Shown one piece after another: positions 53,459 through 63,409 of a stretch of 64,000 nucleotides of DNA; the stretch's first letter is position 1, and each line of letters opens with the position of its first letter. The position numbers and the translations under genes are program-made. The notes beneath the pieces were generated by a model. That model did no database searches. It worked only from the letters and a program-made list of their open reading frames with translations, and had not been told where the DNA came from. This stretch comes from Sipunculus nudus. Taxonomy: Eukaryota; Annelida; Sipuncula; Golfingiida; Sipunculidae. The stretch lies in the NCBI GenBank assembly GCA_026874595.1, contig JAPPUL010000079.1, positions 489,001 to 553,000 on the forward strand, in the 5' to 3' direction.

Positions 53459-56400
53459 ATGATTAAATACATACTCAATAACAGCCTAATCCCTCTTAAA
53501 AGACCTAAGCTTAAGTTTAGACATGTTCTAATATACTTTACAATATTACTTGTTATTATAGTTCAACTCGTATTCCAACAAAAAGAAACTCATAGCAAAG
53601 AATTATTTATAGCTGCAAAACAGAATTTGAAAAACATTGGCTTAAATCCTAAACTTAGTAACACTCAATTTAATAAACGATCTAATAATTTATGGGTGAA
53701 CTTAATTTATTATGAGCAATATAAATTAGCTCTTGACAAATATTTTAAAGGAAATAAACCAAGTATTCCAAAACCAAAATATCCCGTAATATCCTTTTGG
53801 ATAAAGGATATTACAGGTTATCATATATTTGCTCCTACTAATTTAGTTGAAATTGTCTCTTTTCTTAGAAAGAATTTAGGATCTGGTATAACTATTAGGA
53901 CAGAAAGTAAAATACTTAGTACAAAAACTATAAATACATCCTCAAAACCACATATGACAAAACTAATATCCAACTATAAAGAACATATTAAGAATAGGTT
54001 TAAAATAGTTATAGAAGGTTATGAAAGTCCTAAGAAAAAGCGCAGAGGAAGAAGAAAGAAAATTAAAAAAGTATTTGTCGTAAGTTTTTCTACTATCCCA
54101 AATATTGCAAACAACATAAAGAGCTATATCTTAGAATCTAAGCTACATCAAGTAAAACTAAGATTATTTGAAAACGAGGATAGTGTAAAATTCTTTTCTG
54201 ATACTAAAAATGATACTAAGGATAACCTAAAATACGAAAAGCTTAAAAAAGAAATTAAAAAGGATAACAAAGATAAATTCAGTCCCAAAAAACAATTGCT
54301 AAAACCAACTTTAATATATAAAACTAATATACCACGAGTGTTTACTAAAGATTATATAACTTTATTATTAAATCAGATACAGTCTAAAATGGCACGTGTA
54401 TATACACTAAGTTTTTCATTAAAGCACGAAACTCTAAAATATACAAAGCTTTTTAAGATCCCATTTGATGAGTTCCCAAAAACTTCAAATATGTTAAATA
54501 CTTTATTTAAAGAGCCAGATGTTAAAAATGTCGTTCTTGAAGAGCTTACGTTAAAGGAAAGCAAAATACTAAAACACCGTCCGAATTCACGAGAATATAT
54601 AGATGCTCAGGAGATACCCAAGAATATAAAAAAAGCGTACCTTCTAATTGAAGATGATAATTTTTATGTACAAGGAGGCGGAATAGACCCTATAGGCTTA
54701 TTTAAGGCCGCATTCGGATATATATTTTCTAACGAAAGAAAGGGCAATGCAAGCATAATAGAACAAATATATGAAATGTACTTAGGCAAACAGTCAAAAA
54801 CTCCTTTTGAAAAACTAATACAAATACTTGGAGCTATATATTTAGACTATTATACTAAAGATAGAGACAAATTCTTAAATTTGTATGTACAATCTATCCC
54901 CGGCTCGTTTTTTAGGGATCATAATTATGGCATAAAGGGTATAATTAGGAATTATTTAAATAAAAATACCCTTTCAAGTCTAACTACTAAGGAACTTGGA
55001 TGGCTAACCCGTATAGGGCTTTCTCCAAATACATTTGGGCAAGATTATATACGATATCATATACTAAAAGATGAGTTTAGCAAAATCGGTATAGACATAA
55101 CTAATGATGATGAGATTATAAGCTTTTTGAAAGAAAGATCAAAAGCTTTAGAAAAGGAGTTTAAAAATAAGAATCGAAAACGAAAACCCTCAAAGGAGAT
55201 AGAGCAAAAAGAAAAGAATAGTAGGAAAAAAGAAATAGATTCAACTTTGTCGCTTATAAATAGGGTACAGCAAGCATATAAGGTGACAGAGGCAAGAATA
55301 GGAAAGGCTTTATACGAGTTTAAGAAAGGTAATGAGTCAGTAAGACCGCTAATAACTGAAGAAGAGTATTCTAAGGCTCGATCCAAAATTATAAACTTTA
55401 AGCCATCTCGTATAATAAATGAATATCAAAGCTATACAGATCAGACTCTAAAAGAATTAACAAGATATTTAGGAAGTTGGGCTGTAAATGCTAATCTAGA
55501 TTTAGAAGTAGAATTTCATGAAAAAGAGCAAATTATCCTAGAAGAAGAACTTGCAAAAAGTACGAAGTTGGTATACAACTTCAGAGACGATAGTAATGCA
55601 GAATACAAGAAATATGGTGGTGCTGCAGTACTTATTAAAACACATAATATAAAAGATTCAAAAATAGCAAATAAAATAATTGCAATAGCCTCAAAACACA
55701 CAAGTCCAAAAGTGTATTTTAATTGGGCAGTACATGGGCACAGACATTTTGGTTCAATATTCAAATGGATAGTACTATTATTATACTTAGATAAAAAGGG
55801 AACTTTGCTTGATACCTATTATGATATACCAAGATCATTTGAATATGTTGTAGAAAAGGAAAATGGTAAGAAGGTAAAAGGTCTTTATAGACCTGACAAT
55901 TGGAGAATAGATAGGGAATATAATTACGGACATTTTACATATAAAAAACACGATAATGTATACAATTTCCTCCAATCAAAAAATAATACATTTGTAAAGC
56001 TTGCGGATCTTGTAGGACTTAAAAATCTAAGTAGATTTTTAAACGATGTAGGAGATTTGAATAGAGCTGGAATATCTAAACATTTAAAGTTTAAGCCAAT
56101 ATATCCAATAGCGCTTGGATCCCAAGATATAAATAGTATAAGATTTGCACAAATAAATACAATAATAACAAATCAAGGTGTGCTACAGCCAATAACTACA
56201 ATAACAAGGCTAATTCAAAGCGATAATAAAGAATTAAAGATAGACTTTGCAAAAGAGAGTAAACAAGTTGTCTCACGAGAAGCAGCAGAAGGAGCATTAT
56301 TTTGTGGATATTTAAATACCTATTTTGGAACAGCAAAGAGATTTATAAAAGGAGGTGCTGGTAAAACAGGTTCATCAGATACTGATGTGTCCTTTCTTGC

Positions 56401-57325
56401 AACAACTCTAAGAACCCCTGATGAGTATATAGAAGATGAGAAGGATAACCTTCTAAACCATAACTTACTATATCTAATAAATATAGGCGTCAATGAAGGG
56501 AAGGTAGATGACGGATTATTTGGAGGGAATGTACCTGCTTTGAATGCAAAGGAAGTATTTGAAAGGCTACTTGGTAGAGAGTATGTAGGGAAGGGGGAAG
56601 AAGTAGAATTAAAATACCCTATAGGGGGCAATATAACAAAGTACTTTTCGAAGAAATTTTTCTATAAACCTGTATTGAAGCCAAGAAAGCTAAACAATAA
56701 GAATATATACGCCCCAATTTTACGTAAGACAAGGATACGAACTGAAAATACTATAGACCTTGAAGAGCTGCTTTTGATAAGAAGCGATTATGAGAGACAT
56801 AAGGATTTAGAACTTGAAGAAAAAACGGCAATAGACTTTGCAAAAGTTGATGGCGAGATATTCCATGAGCTTAGCCCTGAAAGACAACAAGAATATAGAA
56901 ATATAGCCTCAGTTGAGGTTGAAAAACAGAAATTTGAATACCAGTTTAAGATGTATGAAAAACAACTTTGGAACGAGAATATGGACAACCCAAATAATGA
57001 TGATAAATACGAATATATACCTAATCTAATAGAACCTAATAAAAAAGAGAGTGAACAAAGAGTAAATGTTTATGGAGATGATAAGGAAAATACCACTAGT
57101 TCTGCCAAAGATACTGATAAAAAAACTTTAGAGTGGGGGAAAAACGTCCGTGGGGAAAGAACTGAGGATAGTATACTCCAACAATTAACAGGCAATGAAG
57201 CTATTTTAAATGAGTTAGAGGAAAAAGAAAAAGAAAAAAAAGCCAAAAGTACAAAAAATGATATAAATGAGGAAGAAGAGAGTTTCTTAAAAAACCTAAT
57301 AGATGAGACATTAAATGATAGATAA
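53459..57325 (+). CDS. Very large PBP1A-like protein, degenerate glycosyltransferase domain
   Basis: A 1288-residue membrane-anchored cell-wall protein. One membrane segment (about 24-42) leads to a lineage-specific region (about 60-385). A GT51-like domain follows (about 390-560): the catalytic glutamate motif is kept as EDDNF (Glu about 397), but the GGSTITQQ block is replaced by KGNASIIEQIYEMYLG, so glycosyltransferase activity is uncertain. After a coiled-coil linker (about 570-680) the transpeptidase domain has SIFK (Ser about 766), a SxN-like SKN (about 840) and KTGSSDTD (Lys about 968). A charged tail of about 230 residues follows. The stop overlaps the GT2 start by 11 bases. Wobble bases are A-rich, unlike other plus-strand genes upstream. 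Confidence 0.85.
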   Translation: MIKYILNNSLIPLKRPKLKFRHVLIYFTILLVIIVQLVFQQKETHSKELFIAAKQNLKNIGLNPKLSNTQFNKRSNNLWVNLIYYEQYKLALDKYFKGNKPSIPKPKYPVISFWIKDITGYHIFAPTNLVEIVSFLRKNLGSGITIRTESKILSTKTINTSSKPHMTKLISNYKEHIKNRFKIVIEGYESPKKKRRGRRKKIKKVFVVSFSTIPNIANNIKSYILESKLHQVKLRLFENEDSVKFFSDTKNDTKDNLKYEKLKKEIKKDNKDKFSPKKQLLKPTLIYKTNIPRVFTKDYITLLLNQIQSKMARVYTLSFSLKHETLKYTKLFKIPFDEFPKTSNMLNTLFKEPDVKNVVLEELTLKESKILKHRPNSREYIDAQEIPKNIKKAYLLIEDDNFYVQGGGIDPIGLFKAAFGYIFSNERKGNASIIEQIYEMYLGKQSKTPFEKLIQILGAIYLDYYTKDRDKFLNLYVQSIPGSFFRDHNYGIKGIIRNYLNKNTLSSLTTKELGWLTRIGLSPNTFGQDYIRYHILKDEFSKIGIDITNDDEIISFLKERSKALEKEFKNKNRKRKPSKEIEQKEKNSRKKEIDSTLSLINRVQQAYKVTEARIGKALYEFKKGNESVRPLITEEEYSKARSKIINFKPSRIINEYQSYTDQTLKELTRYLGSWAVNANLDLEVEFHEKEQIILEEELAKSTKLVYNFRDDSNAEYKKYGGAAVLIKTHNIKDSKIANKIIAIASKHTSPKVYFNWAVHGHRHFGSIFKWIVLLLYLDKKGTLLDTYYDIPRSFEYVVEKENGKKVKGLYRPDNWRIDREYNYGHFTYKKHDNVYNFLQSKNNTFVKLADLVGLKNLSRFLNDVGDLNRAGISKHLKFKPIYPIALGSQDINSIRFAQINTIITNQGVLQPITTITRLIQSDNKELKIDFAKESKQVVSREAAEGALFCGYLNTYFGTAKRFIKGGAGKTGSSDTDVSFLATTLRTPDEYIEDEKDNLLNHNLLYLINIGVNEGKVDDGLFGGNVPALNAKEVFERLLGREYVGKGEEVELKYPIGGNITKYFSKKFFYKPVLKPRKLNNKNIYAPILRKTRIRTENTIDLEELLLIRSDYERHKDLELEEKTAIDFAKVDGEIFHELSPERQQEYRNIASVEVEKQKFEYQFKMYEKQLWNENMDNPNNDDKYEYIPNLIEPNKKESEQRVNVYGDDKENTTSSAKDTDKKTLEWGKNVRGERTEDSILQQLTGNEAILNELEEKEKEKKAKSTKNDINEEEESFLKNLIDETLNDR

Positions 57326-58295
57326 CAAAAAAGAAAAGATAATATTAAAATACGCAAAGAGCATATCCATAATAGTACCAGTATATAACGAAGAGGAAAA
57401 TGTAGAAGAAATATACAAAGCGATAAAGGAAGAAGTAGAATATCTTGGCTTGGAATACGAGATAATCTTTATAGATGATGGAAGCCTAGATAAAGGATAC
57501 AAACTACTTGAAGCGATAAGTGAAAAAGATAAGCAAGCGAAGGTGCTTAAGTTTCAATTTAACTGTGGACAAACAGCCGCAATGCAAGCAGGGTTTGATC
57601 ATGCAAGCAAAGATATAATAATCCCAATGGATGCGGACATGCAAAATGACCCAAAGGATATAAAGAACCTCCTAGATAAGATAGAAGAAGGTTATGATGT
57701 TGTTAGTGGCTGGCGTAAGGAAAGAAAAGATAAAGCCTTAAGTCGGAAACTGCCCTCGTATATCGCAAACAAGATAATATCGTATATAGGTAAGATTAAA
57801 CTACATGATTACGGATGCTCAATAAAAGCATATGATAGGAAGATGCTTAAGGATGTAAATTTATATGGAGAGATGCATAGATTCATCCCAATATATGCCT
57901 CATGGTCAGGAGCAAAAGTAACAGAAATACCAGTAAGACATCATCCCAGGTTAAAAGGTAAGTCAAAATACGGGATAGCAAGGACATTTAAAATAATCCT
58001 TGATCTTGTTACTGTAAAATTTCTTGGTAACTATTTAACAAAACCATTATATTTTTTTGGTAGCATAGGATTACTTTCAATTCTAGTTGCATTTTTAAGT
58101 GTGATATATCTTCTATACAGGCATACGCAAGGAGGGTCATTTGTAGATAGTCCCTTTTTCATTTTTGCTGTTATGTGTACCCTACTTGGTGTGCAATTTA
58201 TATTAATGGGAATAATAGCAGAGCTTATAATAAGAACCTATCATGAATCTCAAAACAAAAGGACTTACGTAATAAGTAAGAAGCATAATTTTTAG
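57315..58295 (+). CDS. GT2 family glycosyltransferase, DPM1/ArnC-like
   Basis: A 326-residue polyprenyl-phosphate glycosyltransferase. The GT-A domain has SIIVPVYNEEENVEE (residues 18-32), FIDDGSLDKGY, and DADMQNDP (about 104-111, the DxD metal site); a conserved RHHPRLKGKSKYGIART segment near 210 precedes two membrane helices (about 240-262 and 275-300). Members make undecaprenyl-phosphate sugars for lipid or protein glycosylation. Its start lies inside the end of the PBP gene, so the two are co-translated. Ile codons are nearly all ATA. Confidence 0.93.
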   Translation: MIDNKKEKIILKYAKSISIIVPVYNEEENVEEIYKAIKEEVEYLGLEYEIIFIDDGSLDKGYKLLEAISEKDKQAKVLKFQFNCGQTAAMQAGFDHASKDIIIPMDADMQNDPKDIKNLLDKIEEGYDVVSGWRKERKDKALSRKLPSYIANKIISYIGKIKLHDYGCSIKAYDRKMLKDVNLYGEMHRFIPIYASWSGAKVTEIPVRHHPRLKGKSKYGIARTFKIILDLVTVKFLGNYLTKPLYFFGSIGLLSILVAFLSVIYLLYRHTQGGSFVDSPFFIFAVMCTLLGVQFILMGIIAELIIRTYHESQNKRTYVISKKHNF

Positions 58296-58343
58296 TAAAT
58301 AAGTAAATAAGAAGTTATAAATAATTATATGTTAAAATAAAGT

Positions 58344-58733
58344 ATGGAAAAAGAACAAGTAATATATCCGGATTTTGAAAAAAGTAAGCTAGTGCCTACC
58401 ATAATCCAGGACTCAAAAACAAACGAAGTATTAATGCTTGGATATATGAGTAAAGAGTCCTACGAAAAGACATTATATTTTGGGCAAGTACATTTTTACA
58501 GTCGAAAGAAAAAGCAAATATGGAAGAAGGGAGAGAAATCAAATAATATACAAAAAGTAAAAAAGATATTATTTGATTGTGATAATGATACGTTATTAAT
58601 ACTCGTTGAACAAGTAGGTGGGGCATGTCATAAGGGTTATAGAAGTTGCTTTTACCAAGAGCTTAATAACTCACATGATAAGTTAATGAATGTAGGGGAG
58701 GTAGTATTTAATCCTGATGAAGTATACAAATAA
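58344..58733 (+). CDS. hisI: Phosphoribosyl-AMP cyclohydrolase
   Basis: Third step of histidine synthesis. It has 129 residues with LVPTIIQDSKTNEVLMLGYM, the W(K)KGEKS substrate loop, the metal site FDCDNDTLL (about 76-84), and CHKGYRSCF (about 95-103, zinc cysteines). No HisE (pyrophosphohydrolase) domain is fused, and no other his gene is in the window. Start ATG 58344. Confidence 0.95.
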   Translation: MEKEQVIYPDFEKSKLVPTIIQDSKTNEVLMLGYMSKESYEKTLYFGQVHFYSRKKKQIWKKGEKSNNIQKVKKILFDCDNDTLLILVEQVGGACHKGYRSCFYQELNNSHDKLMNVGEVVFNPDEVYK

Positions 58734-58756
58734 GAGGATAATAAGTAAGAGAGTAT

Positions 58757-59335
58757 ATGAAGCTATTTGATCCTAAGAAGTACCAAAAACTAGAGACAAA
58801 AGAAAGATATGAATTATTAAAACCCAGAGAAACTTTATTATCACTTGGCCTTGATGAGGGATTAGTTGGTGCTGACTTAGGTTGTGGGACAGGGTTTTTC
58901 ACGATTGCAGCTGCAGATATATTAGGTGCAAAGGGTAAAATATATGCATTTGATATTCAAAAGGAGATGCTAACATACCTTAGAATGAAGATAGAAAGAC
59001 CGAATGTTGTGCCTATACTGCTTGAAAATAGTACTAAACAAGTTGTCCTGCCACTAAAAGACAAGCTTTTGGATTTTGTTTTGATAGCTTTTGTTATACA
59101 TGAGATTGAAGATATAAATTCAGTTATAAAAGAAACAAAGCGAGTTCTTAAACAAAATGGTCTTATAATATTACTTGAATGGATAGTTAAAACGGAGGAT
59201 ATGGGTCCTCCAAAAGACCATAGGATTGGCGAGGATACTATTATTAAAGAACTTAAAGATAACAACTTTGAAATTAACAAAATGCTAACCATTAATAAAT
59301 CAAATTATGCTATAATAGCAAATGCTATTCACTAG
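58757..59335 (+). CDS. Class I SAM-dependent methyltransferase
   Basis: A 192-residue methyltransferase of the UbiE/arsenite-methyltransferase-like group. Motif I is GADLGCGTGFFTI (about 37-49), motif II FDIQKEML (about 66-73), then FVLIAFVIHEIED (about 111-123) and the post-motif RVLKQNGLIILLEW. The substrate cannot be told. AGAGAG precedes ATG 58757. Its stop at 59333-59335 directly abuts the stop of ftsK on the other strand, with no bases between them. Confidence 0.9.
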   Translation: MKLFDPKKYQKLETKERYELLKPRETLLSLGLDEGLVGADLGCGTGFFTIAAADILGAKGKIYAFDIQKEMLTYLRMKIERPNVVPILLENSTKQVVLPLKDKLLDFVLIAFVIHEIEDINSVIKETKRVLKQNGLIILLEWIVKTEDMGPPKDHRIGEDTIIKELKDNNFEINKMLTINKSNYAIIANAIH

Positions 59336-62300
59336 CTAAATCAAAACCTCTCGAACCTTGCTTCCATCCTTTTGAGTGCCAACTATTCCCTCAGCCTCCA
59401 TAAGCTCGATTATACGGGCTGCTCTGTTATATCCTATTCGCATTTTTCTTTGTAGGTATGAGGCTGAGGCTTTCCTCTCAAACTTTACTATCTCTACCGC
59501 CTCTATATAAAGTGGTTCATCCTTTATCCCAAATTCACCTGTGCCACTAGCTAAAGATGCTCCTTCTTCTTCTTCGTTTATAATTATATTTTCAAGCTCT
59601 TCAATATAATTTGTTGCCCCATCTATATTAGATATAAAATTTAATATTTCTTTCTCTTGCAAAAATGCCCCCTGTATTCTTATAGTTCCGCTAAATCCAG
59701 GTGCAAGGAAGAGTAAATCACCCTTACCTAAAAGCTTTTCTGCACCATTAGTATCCAATATTATACGAGATTCTGTCTTGCTTGATACTTGAAAGGCGAT
59801 ACGTGCTGGGAAGTTTGCCTTTATTAGCCCTGTTATTACATCTACTGACGGTCTTTGTGTTGCAACAACAAGATGTATCCCAACTGCTCGGGACATTGCT
59901 GCAAGTCGCGATATCTTTAATTCTACCTCCTTACCCGATGTCATCATTAAATCCGCAAACTCATCTATTATTACTACTATATATTCAAATGCGCTGTCAG
60001 TAACATAGCCAGACTTGCGCATAGATACGACTTTCTCATTAAAACTACTTATATCTCGTACTCCATACTTTTCAAGTAAACCATATCGCCTCTCCATCTC
60101 ATCCACTACCCAGCTAAGTGCCACTAACGCTTTTTTGGGATGTGTTATTACCGGCGCTATTAGATTTGGTAGATTGTTATATATATTAAGTTCTACCCTC
60201 TTTGGATCTATCAAAAGAAATCTTGCACGCTTAGGTCCCGTTGCATACAACAAACTACATATTAGTGTATTTACAAATACACTCTTGCCCGACCCCGTTG
60301 CTCCCGCTATAAGTAAATGGGGCATGCTTGCCAAGTCCGCTACTACTACATCCCCCTCTATCCCCTTCCCAAGCGCTATCGGTAATTTTGCATCACTTTC
60401 TTCAAAACTACTGGCACATACTAAATCTCCAAAATATACCTTCTTTCGTATTTCATTTGGTACCTCTATTCCTACAAGTGATTTGCCGGGTATCGGTGCA
60501 AGTACTCTTATTCGCAATGACGCTAGTGTTAAGGCTATGTTATCTTGTATGTTGGATATCTTGCTTAAACGAGTCCCTGCTGACGGCTGTATCTCATAAC
60601 GAGTTATTACCGGACCACGGGATATCCCCACCACCTTTGCGCTAATCCCAAAATCATTAAGTGTACTCTCAAGCTTCTTTATTACCTCCCCCTCTATACT
60701 ATCCCCTTGTGCTTCTCCTTCTACATTATCAGATTCTGATACTGACAACGATTTCTCATGACTTACAGATTCTATAAACCCCTCATCACCCTCAAATAAA
60801 TTAACTCCTCTCCCGCGAAAACCTATAACATTGTCATACCCTATTCTAAATCCATTATCTAATACGCTTGTAGCACTAACTACTCCTTCTATCTCTTTAT
60901 CTCCACCCCCAGCCTCTTCCCCAGCCTCCCTCTCCCCTCCCTCTTCTATATCTCTTCCTCTCCCAAATAACTCAAGCTCCGAAGAGCCTAAAACTACTAG
61001 CGACTTGCAATCCCCTATTCCCCCATTATACTCTCCATTTGGCTTGTAACTCGTTAAACCTTCAGTACCAACATCAACAGCAGTATTAGCTTTTACTAAT
61101 ATAAAACCTCGACCCTCAACACTATCTTTACTCTCGGCTAATTTAGCATCTTCTACCCTCTGGTATAAAACTGATACTATTCTCCCTTCATTTTCTACTC
61201 CGCCTTCTCCTACTCCACCTTCAAGCTCTATATCAGAAGAAATTGTCCCCAAAACATTTTCATCTTTTATACCTTCAGCACTTTTTATACCCTCAGCTTC
61301 ATAAATATACCCCCCACGCTCAAGCTCTCCAAAACCTTCTACCTCTAAAACTTCATCTTCTAAACCTCTTTCTTCTAAACCTTTTACTTCTAAACCTTTT
61401 ACTTCTAAACCTACGTCATCACTCTCATAAGTTGTAAGCTCACAAATTATCTTCTTAAAATCATCTGCTCCCAGAATATCTTCACGTGCTACACTAGGCC
61501 CCGTTTCTAACCTCTTTACAAAATCTTTTGCAATATATATATAATCTTTTGCAAATCCGCCCTCTCTATAACCTACATCCTCTCCCATGCCACCACCACC
61601 TATAAAAACCTTACTTATAAACGGCGGCTTGCTCTTTTTAACCTCCACTCTCTTGCCTAGTTTAATCTTCCCAGCCCTTACATTTATCCCCTTTATCCCA
61701 TTAGCTGCTCTAGTAAAAATATTCTTCTTTCCCTTTGCATAATCAATGTTTAACAACTTAACGATTAACGAAAATAACTTGTTAAATACATTTACCCTTT
61801 TGAGCTTTAATACTCCTTTATAGCTTCTTATTTGTTCTCTTATACTCCTTTCAAAAAACAACATCATCCCCACCCACACAAGCATTAACAAAAATATTAA
61901 CTCCCCAAATATCCCAAATATTATGTTTATTACATGTGATATAAATCCAAATATTATCCCCCCACCCCAAAAACTTGTATCGCCACTTACAAAACTTATT
62001 AAATACGAAAAGCTAAATAATAGCATAATAAGCCCAAATACTTTACTTGCAAAATTAGACGGCTTTAACTTCGGAAAGAATAATAAGTACGCATAAAGAC
62101 CTATCAATATTAGAAAATACGACCCGTACCCAAACATTATAAGTGATAACCCAGGAAGCGCATACGCAAACTCTAGTAATTGCACACTCCCCATGTCCTC
62201 TAACAATAGTTCCCCACTTAAACCTGTTTTGGAAAAGAAATAAGGACTGTATGATAAAAGCCCCAGGCTAAAAGATAAATACAATATCGTGTATATGAAG

Positions 62301-62347
62301 AAAATCCATTTCTCTTTATTCATAATAGTTTCTACTCTATATCCCAT
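59336..62347 (-). CDS. ftsK: DNA translocase FtsK
   Basis: Septal DNA pump that clears chromosome ends and drives dimer resolution. It has 1003 residues. Four N-terminal membrane helices (about 10-160) are followed by a long variable linker (about 225-560) with an internal repeat GLEVKGLEVKGLEERGLED near 310. The RecA-like motor has SRGPVITRYEIQPSAGTRLSK, Walker A IAGATGSGKSVFVN (about 680) and Walker B VVIIDEFADLMM. The end is a winged-helix gamma domain (ASASYLQRKMRIGYNRAARIIELME) that reads KOPS-type sequences. Start ATG 62347 (MGYRVETIMNKEKW); an ATG at residue 9 is possible. Confidence 0.96.
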   Translation of the reverse strand: MGYRVETIMNKEKWIFFIYTILYLSFSLGLLSYSPYFFSKTGLSGELLLEDMGSVQLLEFAYALPGLSLIMFGYGSYFLILIGLYAYLLFFPKLKPSNFASKVFGLIMLLFSFSYLISFVSGDTSFWGGGIIFGFISHVINIIFGIFGELIFLLMLVWVGMMLFFERSIREQIRSYKGVLKLKRVNVFNKLFSLIVKLLNIDYAKGKKNIFTRAANGIKGINVRAGKIKLGKRVEVKKSKPPFISKVFIGGGGMGEDVGYREGGFAKDYIYIAKDFVKRLETGPSVAREDILGADDFKKIICELTTYESDDVGLEVKGLEVKGLEERGLEDEVLEVEGFGELERGGYIYEAEGIKSAEGIKDENVLGTISSDIELEGGVGEGGVENEGRIVSVLYQRVEDAKLAESKDSVEGRGFILVKANTAVDVGTEGLTSYKPNGEYNGGIGDCKSLVVLGSSELELFGRGRDIEEGGEREAGEEAGGGDKEIEGVVSATSVLDNGFRIGYDNVIGFRGRGVNLFEGDEGFIESVSHEKSLSVSESDNVEGEAQGDSIEGEVIKKLESTLNDFGISAKVVGISRGPVITRYEIQPSAGTRLSKISNIQDNIALTLASLRIRVLAPIPGKSLVGIEVPNEIRKKVYFGDLVCASSFEESDAKLPIALGKGIEGDVVVADLASMPHLLIAGATGSGKSVFVNTLICSLLYATGPKRARFLLIDPKRVELNIYNNLPNLIAPVITHPKKALVALSWVVDEMERRYGLLEKYGVRDISSFNEKVVSMRKSGYVTDSAFEYIVVIIDEFADLMMTSGKEVELKISRLAAMSRAVGIHLVVATQRPSVDVITGLIKANFPARIAFQVSSKTESRIILDTNGAEKLLGKGDLLFLAPGFSGTIRIQGAFLQEKEILNFISNIDGATNYIEELENIIINEEEEGASLASGTGEFGIKDEPLYIEAVEIVKFERKASASYLQRKMRIGYNRAARIIELMEAEGIVGTQKDGSKVREVLI

Positions 62348-62401
62348 CCTTGGTTTTATCAGATTAGATTTGAATTCTTTTAATTGGTATTCGTTTTTTA
62401 C

Positions 62402-62517
62402 AATATCATTTTTATAATATCATTTTTATAATATCATTTTTATAATATCATTTTGTGCAATATCATTTTGTGCAATATCATTTTGTGCAATATAATTTTG
62501 TGCAATATAATTGTATT
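62402..62517. repeat. 14-15-base AT-rich tandem array upstream of ftsK
   Basis: Eight units in a row: three of AATATCATTTTTAT, three of AATATCATTTTGTGC, then AATATAATTTTGTGC and AATATAATTGTATT. The array fills most of the 198-base gap between uppP and ftsK and starts 55 bases before the ftsK start. It looks like iterons or a slippage product; no factor is known to bind here. Confidence 0.92.
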
Positions 62518-62545
62518 AAATCGGTTTTGATTTCTTAAGAATTTA

Positions 62546-63391
62546 TTAAACCAAAATTATTAGCAAAAAACCTATAAAGAAACAATAATAGGCAAAAGAG
62601 CTTAGTTTGCCACCTCTTACAAACCTTATTAAGAGCTTTAGAGAAAGATACCCAAATATAAACGCTCCCATAAAGCCAACTCCCAAAGACAATATGTTTA
62701 TATCTTCAAACCCAAACTTTAGACTCTCATAAAGTGTTGCTACAAATATTGCCGGGAGTGAAAGTAGAAAGGAATATTTTATCATAGTTTCGCGTTTAAG
62801 CCCAACTAAAAGTCCCGTCGATATTGTTATTCCAGACCGCGATATCCCCGGTGCTATCGATAAGCCCTGCATCACTCCTATTAAAAACGCTTCCCTCAAC
62901 CTTAGACGACTCCTACTCCCTTCTGGAAACAGATTATCTGTATATTTTGTCGCATACAAAAATATCCCCGTAATAAAAAACATAATCCCAACATAAAATA
63001 AATTATCATGCCCAAGTATCATAAAATAATCCCTTAAAAAAAATCCGATAAGCCCCGTTGGGATACTGCCTACAACAATTACCACTACCCACCACATCCC
63101 TTCTGAATGCTCCTGTCCCTCGTTAAACATATTCTTACCCGCTTCATTTCTTTGCTTATACCATATAAAGGGGGCTCTTAGAATATTATATATATCAGCC
63201 CTAAATACTATAACTGTCGCAAACATTGTACCAAAATGGAGAACCACGTTAAGTAAATGGCTATTTTGATTTGGAGATTTAAAAGGGAGTAGGTTTTCAA
63301 ATAATACCAAATGTCCTGAACTGCTTATCGGTAAAAATTCCGTTATGCCCTGCACTATACTCAAGAATATCGAAAACGTTACTTCGTCCAA
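62546..63391 (-). CDS. uppP: Undecaprenyl-diphosphatase
   Basis: Integral membrane phosphatase (BacA type) that recycles undecaprenyl diphosphate for peptidoglycan and other envelope polymers; it gives bacitracin tolerance when abundant. It has 281 residues and about eight helices. Both catalytic motifs are present: QGITEFLPISSSGHL (about 14-28, with the Glu) and QGLSIAPGISRSGIT (about 174-188). Start ATG 63391. It fits with the GT2 and PBP genes nearby as part of the envelope-lipid cycle. Confidence 0.96.
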   Translation of the reverse strand: MDEVTFSIFLSIVQGITEFLPISSSGHLVLFENLLPFKSPNQNSHLLNVVLHFGTMFATVIVFRADIYNILRAPFIWYKQRNEAGKNMFNEGQEHSEGMWWVVVIVVGSIPTGLIGFFLRDYFMILGHDNLFYVGIMFFITGIFLYATKYTDNLFPEGSRSRLRLREAFLIGVMQGLSIAPGISRSGITISTGLLVGLKRETMIKYSFLLSLPAIFVATLYESLKFGFEDINILSLGVGFMGAFIFGYLSLKLLIRFVRGGKLSSFAYYCFFIGFLLIILV

Positions 63392-63409
63392 CTATAAAAA
63401 TACCTTAAT

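Noticed and set aside
62348-62545. Attachment site or integration scar between uppP and ftsK
   Set aside because: The tandem array has no integrase gene or tRNA end beside it; nothing mobile is present.
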